Assembly (NCBI GenBank): GCA_019671005.1
Contig: CM033744.1
Location: forward strand, 3,748,208-3,812,207
Origin: Hibiscus mutabilis
Taxonomy: Eukaryota > Streptophyta > Magnoliopsida > Malvales > Malvaceae
Length of the DNA: 64,000 nucleotides
Direction of reading: 5' to 3'
The notes under the pieces were generated by a model. That model did no database searches. It was given only the letters and a program-made list of their open reading frames with translations, and was not told the origin of the DNA. A program made the position numbers and the translations under genes. Numbering within the stretch: the stretch's first letter is position 1; each line of letters begins with the position of its first letter. Positions 60,256 through 64,000 of this stretch are shown here, piece after piece.

Positions 60256-60310
60256 AAAGAGGGGCAGCTGTAATAACCCGTTTTATACATTAGCCCAAAC
60301 CCGAAACCAA
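60256..60310 (+). repeat. Internal polypurine tract plus truncated LTR start
   Basis: AAAGAGGGGCAGC followed by TGTAATAACCCGTTTTATAC and 31 further bases shared with 62397-62450. Then the sequence jumps back into the minisatellite (TTCCATGAGGATA). It is an LTR beginning cut by the segment duplication. Confidence 0.8.
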
Positions 60311-60534
60311 AACCTAAACCTTCCATGAGGATATTTTTTCAAACTTCTGGATAATTTTTAAAACTGAGTTCCATAACTCAATCCTTCCAAAAGGATATTT
60401 TTCCAAACTTCTGGATAATTTCCAAAACCGAGTTTCATAACCTAGTCCTTTCATAAGGACATTTTTTCAAACTTTATCCTTTCATAAGGATATCTTTTTG
60501 ACAAAATAAATGTCCTAGTTCCATCCTTGCTTAC

Positions 60535-60700
60535 GGAGAGAGAAAGGAAAAAAATAAAAAAAATAAAAAAGGAAAAAGAAAAAGAAAAAAATCAAGAAGG
60601 AAAAAAATTAAAAAAAAATAGAGAGAAAAAAAATTCAAAAAAAAGGAAAAATGAAAAAAAGAAGAAAACTAAAAGAAAAAACAACAAGGTGAAAACCCAA
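60535..60700 (+). repeat. Purine-rich (A/G) low-complexity tract
   Basis: Nearly uninterrupted A and G (GGAAAAAGAAAAAGAAAAAA and similar). Related tracts occur at 59800-59850, 61335-61390 and 61930-61980, always at the same place in the larger repeat. The lysine-rich frame across it is an artefact. Confidence 0.85.
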
Positions 60701-60779
60701 ACGGACACCTTGAAAAGTGAGATTTTTTCAAAATATCTCCAGCACGAACCCAAAATGAGGCCCGAGACATTCAAAACTT

Positions 60780-61310
60780 CATAACATTTGTCTCATCTCC
60801 TTGAAGTGGCAGTGGAATGAGAACCAAGTCGAGTTCATATCCCTGAAGAGGCAATGAAATGGACCCGGTACAAAGCTTGTTTCCCTGAAGGAGCAGTGAA
60901 ACAAAACTTCATCACATTTGTCTTATCTCCCTGAAGTGGCAATGGAATGAGAACCAAGTCGAGTTCATATCCCTGAAGAGACAGTGAAATAGACCCGGTA
61001 CAAAGCTTGTTTCCCTGAAGGAGCAGTGGAACAAAACTTCATCACATTTGTCTCATCTCCCTAAAGTGGCAGCGGAATGAGAACCAAGACGAGTTCATAT
61101 ACTTGAAGAGGCAGTGGAATGGACCCGGTGTAAAGCTTGTTTCCCTGAATGAGCAGTGGAACAAACTTCATCATATTTATCTCATATCCCTGAAGTGACA
61201 GCGGAATGAGGACCAAGAAGAGTTCATATCCCTGAAGAGACAGCGGAATGGACCTGACCTAGTTTATCTCCCTGGAGCTACAGCGGAGCAAACTTCAGAT
61301 GTAATCAAGA
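60780..61310 (+). repeat. Tandem repeat, about 125-130 bp unit, four copies
   Basis: The unit contains AAACTTCATCACATTTGTCT, CATCTCCCTGAAGTGGCAGT, GGAATGAGAACCAAGTCGAG, TTCATATCCCTGAAGAGGCA and CAAAGCTTGTTTCCCTGAAG. The sub-motif CCCTGAAG-(A/T)GGCAGTGGAATG recurs within each unit, so the long unit itself grew from a shorter one of about 40-45 bp. Confidence 0.9.
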
Positions 61311-61544
61311 AATATTTTGTCTGAAGAAAAAATGAAAAATCAAAAAGAGACAAAAAAAGAAAGAAAGAAAAAAGAAGAAATTCAAAAAAATGAAAATTAA
61401 GGTGAAAACCCAAACGAGCGCCTTGAAAAATCCTTTTCAAGCATTTCTAAAGCACGAACCTATAATGAGGCCTTAGACATTCAAAATGAAGATACGTTAG
61501 TCTCATCTTCCTGGAGTGGCAGTGGAATGAATAACAACACAAGT

Positions 61545-61920
61545 CTGTGGAGTAGAGGAACTACAACCTCAGACCTTTACTCCTTGAACTACCGATGGAG
61601 CAGGTCACACATCCAATAGCAGATGAACTACAACCTCTGACCTTTACTTATTGAACTACCGATGGAGCAGGTCACCCATCCAATAGCAGAGGAACTACAA
61701 CCTCAAACCTTTACTCATTGAACTACCGATGGAGCAGGTCACCCATCCAATAGCATAGGAACTACAACCTTAGACCTTTACTCATTTAACTACCGATGGA
61801 GCAGGTCACTCGTCCAATAGAAAAAGAACTACAACCTCAGATCTTTACTCCTTCCAATGGAGTAGATCACCCGACCCGATCTCCTTGAACTTCTAATGGA
61901 GCGGGTCACCCATTCAATAG
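61545..61920 (+). repeat. Second array of the 66-75 bp unit
   Basis: Five units of the same repeat as 59441-59790, again ended by CTCCTTCCAATGGAG and followed by the shared segment with GAAGATGAAGCTACAAAA. It supports duplication of the whole block. Confidence 0.9.
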
Positions 61921-62383
61921 AAGATGAAGCTACAAAAAAACAAAAAAAGAAAAAAATAAGAAGAAAAATAAGAAAAAAGAGAAATTGGCGAGCAAGAAGG
62001 CCTTTGTTTTCGACCGAGCATCATTGTACTTTGGTAAAGTCTTAACCTAGGAAGCAGATGAGTGGATTGATCGAAGAACTCAACATCCTTGAAGAGTAAA
62101 GATCGAAGACCTACCGAAGATTGAAGACAGAATACTGGCATGGAAGAAGAGAAGCAGCAAGCCGAACTCATTTTTGCTTCCCCAACAGACAACCCCCTAT
62201 TTTGAAGATTTTGCTTCTCCAAGAGTGACCAAGTAGATCAGTCCAGTCGAGAAAGGAGACCTGCATCGAAGAGAATGAAGATTTGCCAAATAATGAAGAC
62301 ATACGTCAAGAGGAGAAGCTTAACCGACTGGACAAAACATGTCATTTTAGTCTTTTCTCTATTGTCGTTACACAACAATGAGC

Positions 62384-62450
62384 AAAGAGGGGCAGCTGTA
62401 ATAAGCTGTTTTATACATTAGCCCAAACCCGAAACCAAAACCCAAATCCA
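62384..62450 (+). repeat. Polypurine tract and start of the 3' LTR
   Basis: AAAGAGGGGCAGC (62384-62396), then TGTAATAAGCTGTTTTATAC from 62397. The following sequence to about 62700 contains CCCTAAAACC-like runs and GCCGCCGCCG, and reaches sequence near 62990 that belongs to the NPF gene. The LTR end (CA) could not be fixed. Confidence 0.6.
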
Positions 62451-62993
62451 ACCAGACCCTACCCAAAAACCTAAACCTAAAATACCCTAACCCTAAGTAA
62501 CCTTAATCTACATCCGCAGCCGCCGTCAGTTTTTATCGCCGCCGCCGTCTTCCGACTGTCGTCTATCTCCGGCGATCAACCCCTAAAACCGAATTCAAAC
62601 CTTAATCCATCATTATCCCTAAATCTAAACCCTAAATCATCCAAAACCCTAAAGCAACCAAATCCCAAAACCCTAAAAATAAAATGATAACCTAAGTCTA
62701 CCCAACTTGGCTGAACTCTCTGCCATAGCCCACCCCAGCCGACCTACCATCTGCAAAATCTGGTTCAATCAATCCCTCATCAGATCTGCAATAAATAAAA
62801 AGGGGAGGATTTGTTAGTATTTTATGGTAAAATTTTAGTTATAAAATCGGGATGAAAAACAAATGTGGGGAAGTTTTTTTAGAGTTCGAAACAAACCAGA
62901 TGTAAGGAGGGGAGCTGGGAGATCGAAAAAAAGAGAGAAATTGTGGGGGTCGGTTTAAAAAATTGTAAGGGGAGTCTAGATTAAAAAAGGTCT

Positions 62994-63586
62994 GTGGGGC
63001 TTGTTCTGTCAGCAATTTCAATGGCTGCTGCCGGTATTGTTGAGGTCAAAAGAAGGAATCGAGCTCATAAGGACATGACCAAGCCCATAAGTCTCTTCTG
63101 GCTATCCTTTCAGTATGGAATATTCGGAATTGCAGACATGTTTACTCTTGTGGGACTGCTGGAATTTTTCTACAAGGAAGCACCAATAGGCATGAGATCA
63201 CTCGCGACATCATTACGTGGCTATCTCTATCTTTTGGCTACTTCTTAAGTACAGTGTTCGTAAACATCATAAACTCCATCACCAAAAGAATCAGCTCAAG
63301 CGGACACGCCTGGATTCGTGGATTAGACTTAAACCAGAGCCACTTGAATCTCTTTTACTGGTTTTTAGCTATCCTTAGCTGCTTAAACTTTGTAAATTAT
63401 TTGTACTGGGCCTCATGGTACAAATACAATATGGAAGAACCTGATCATACCAAAGCCAAAGCTAAGGATTTGCTTGCCGGACCACTTGTTGCAGAGGAAG
63501 AAAACACCCTGGATGGAGTAACAGAAACATATGAAGCTCCCTCTTCTGTTCAAACAGAGGCATCTACGCAACAACTTATAAAATAA
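62994..63586 (+). pseudogene. C-terminal part of an NPF (NRT1/PTR) transporter, 5'-truncated and frameshifted
   Basis: Family role: proton-coupled transporters of nitrate, peptides or hormones with 12 membrane helices. The frame starts abruptly at VGLVLSAISMAAAGIVEVKR, with no upstream exon in the window, and shows FWLSFQYGIFGIADMFTLVG, LLEFFYKEAPIGMRSLATSL, all highly conserved in the family. Near 63216 one base is missing (TTA-CG-TGG), so the frame ends with LRGYLYLLATS. The true continuation, TWLSLSFGYFLSTVFVNI, follows in the next frame and runs to the stop at 63584. It ends the last four or so helices and a hydrophilic tail. NPF4-like similarity is my impression. The start coincides with the end of the retroelement, which suggests the element interrupted the gene. 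Confidence 0.88.
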
Positions 63587-64000
63587 CTTGATCGAACTGA
63601 GGAATCTAAGGAACAGCTTAAAAGTGGTTGATAAGGAACACACACGCATATATGTATGTTTTGTGTGTGTCGAAGAAAATAAAATCATTTCACCAATTCA
63701 AAGAATCAGTTAACAAGAGCCAGAGGTTGGCCTAAACAAACATTTGGATACATACTATTGAGGTATTTTTCTCTTATATAGACCAGCATTATTACCATGG
63801 ATGATGGATCTTAATAAATGAATTTACATATGCAAGCAATGATTTCAAGTTTCCTCGACATGCCGATTCTAACAGTATTTCCCCGAAATTAGTATTCAGT
63901 TGACCATCATCATCATAGAGGTCAAATCCAATCTCTTTACAAAAAAAAGCTTTGGTCTCCATATGATTTCTATCCTAGGGTCAAAAAGCTAACAATTATG
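63587..64000. other. 3' flank of the NPF fragment
   Basis: AT-rich sequence with a TATGTATGTTTTGTGTGTG stretch near 63651. It is probably the old 3' untranslated region and spacer. No other gene recognised. Confidence 0.4.

Larger units (their letters stand above)
58260..62990 (+). mobile_element. 3' end of a probable Tat-type LTR retrotransposon with hypervariable tandem repeats
   Basis: Non-coding sequence with several minisatellite blocks leads to AAAGAGGGGCAGC, a polypurine tract, followed by TGTAATAAGC, which reads as an LTR start (62397). The same tract and LTR start also occur at 60256-60300. Repeat-rich 3' untranslated regions before the 3' LTR are known from Tat/Ogre-type plant elements, and the tract fits. 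The blocks 59780-60310 and 61900-62450 are long, near-identical copies (both include GAGAAATTGGCGAGCAAGAA and ATCATTGTACTTTGGTAA), so a segment of about 2.1 kb is duplicated. Gag and pol are absent, and the left limit is a guess. The LTR's right edge is not defined; homology to the NPF gene starts at about 62994. Confidence 0.72.

Noticed and set aside
60527..60784. Lysine-rich protein of 85 residues
   Set aside because: Produced by the purine-rich tract inside the retrotransposon 3' repeats; no domain.

Overview
This is a nuclear segment of a flowering plant, most likely a eudicot. The protein genes are split by GT-AG introns, several encode plastid-targeted or plant-specific proteins, the spacers are AT-rich, and about half of the window is transposable-element sequence (Athila-type Ty3/gypsy, L1-type LINE, hAT, Stowaway and Mutator-like elements). 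The species cannot be read from the sequence. No rRNA, tRNA or CRISPR array was seen.

Layout. 1-9368: minus-strand, decayed Athila-type LTR retrotransposon whose 5' LTR cuts the first exon (9369-9579) of a gene for a protein with a transit-peptide-like N-terminus. 10644-15981: minus-strand ABCC3/MRP3-like transporter with ten reconstructable exons but at least 13 disabling lesions, so a pseudogene. 16967-17784: a hAT-type and a Stowaway MITE. 18470-20701 (minus): plastid ribosomal protein S10. 21296-23459 (plus): small NOI/RIN4-like protein, divergent from S10. 24386-25400: nested MITEs. 25450-31600: plus-strand L1-type LINE, full of stops. 32834-36776 (minus): STAR/KH RNA-binding protein. 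38020-40187: a solo LTR with a perfect 5-bp duplication. 40395-42367 (minus): WIP-type plant KASH protein of the nuclear envelope. 43100-43990: LINE tail. 45364-49385 (minus): plastid DEAD-box helicase RH3. 49588-51397: element with two ~590-bp inverted arms, inserted about 200 bp upstream of the RH3 start codon. 52663-55430 (plus): LAZ1/DUF300 membrane protein, divergent from RH3. 57417-57743 (plus): small basic protein. 58260-62990: tandem-repeat-rich 3' end of a probably Tat-type retrotransposon, with two polypurine-tract/LTR-start copies, running into a 5'-truncated and frameshifted NPF (NRT1/PTR) gene end at 62994-63586.

How it fits together. The six intact genes (S10, NOI, KH, WIP, RH3, LAZ1-like) keep open frames across every exon, while the ABCC, NPF and transit-peptide genes are broken, two of them beside LTR elements. 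S10 and RH3 both serve plastid translation and ribosome assembly, but no operon-like relation is implied. From recalled Arabidopsis loci, ABCC3 next to S10 and RH3 next to a DUF300 gene look like conserved neighbourhoods. The least ordinary material is repetitive: a MITE family with a degenerate telomere-like (CCCTAAA) core and 9-bp target duplications (three well-defined copies and about three decayed ones), the long-armed element in the RH3/LAZ1 intergenic space, and the repeat-generating 3' region at 58-62 kb. I found no convincing undescribed multi-gene system.
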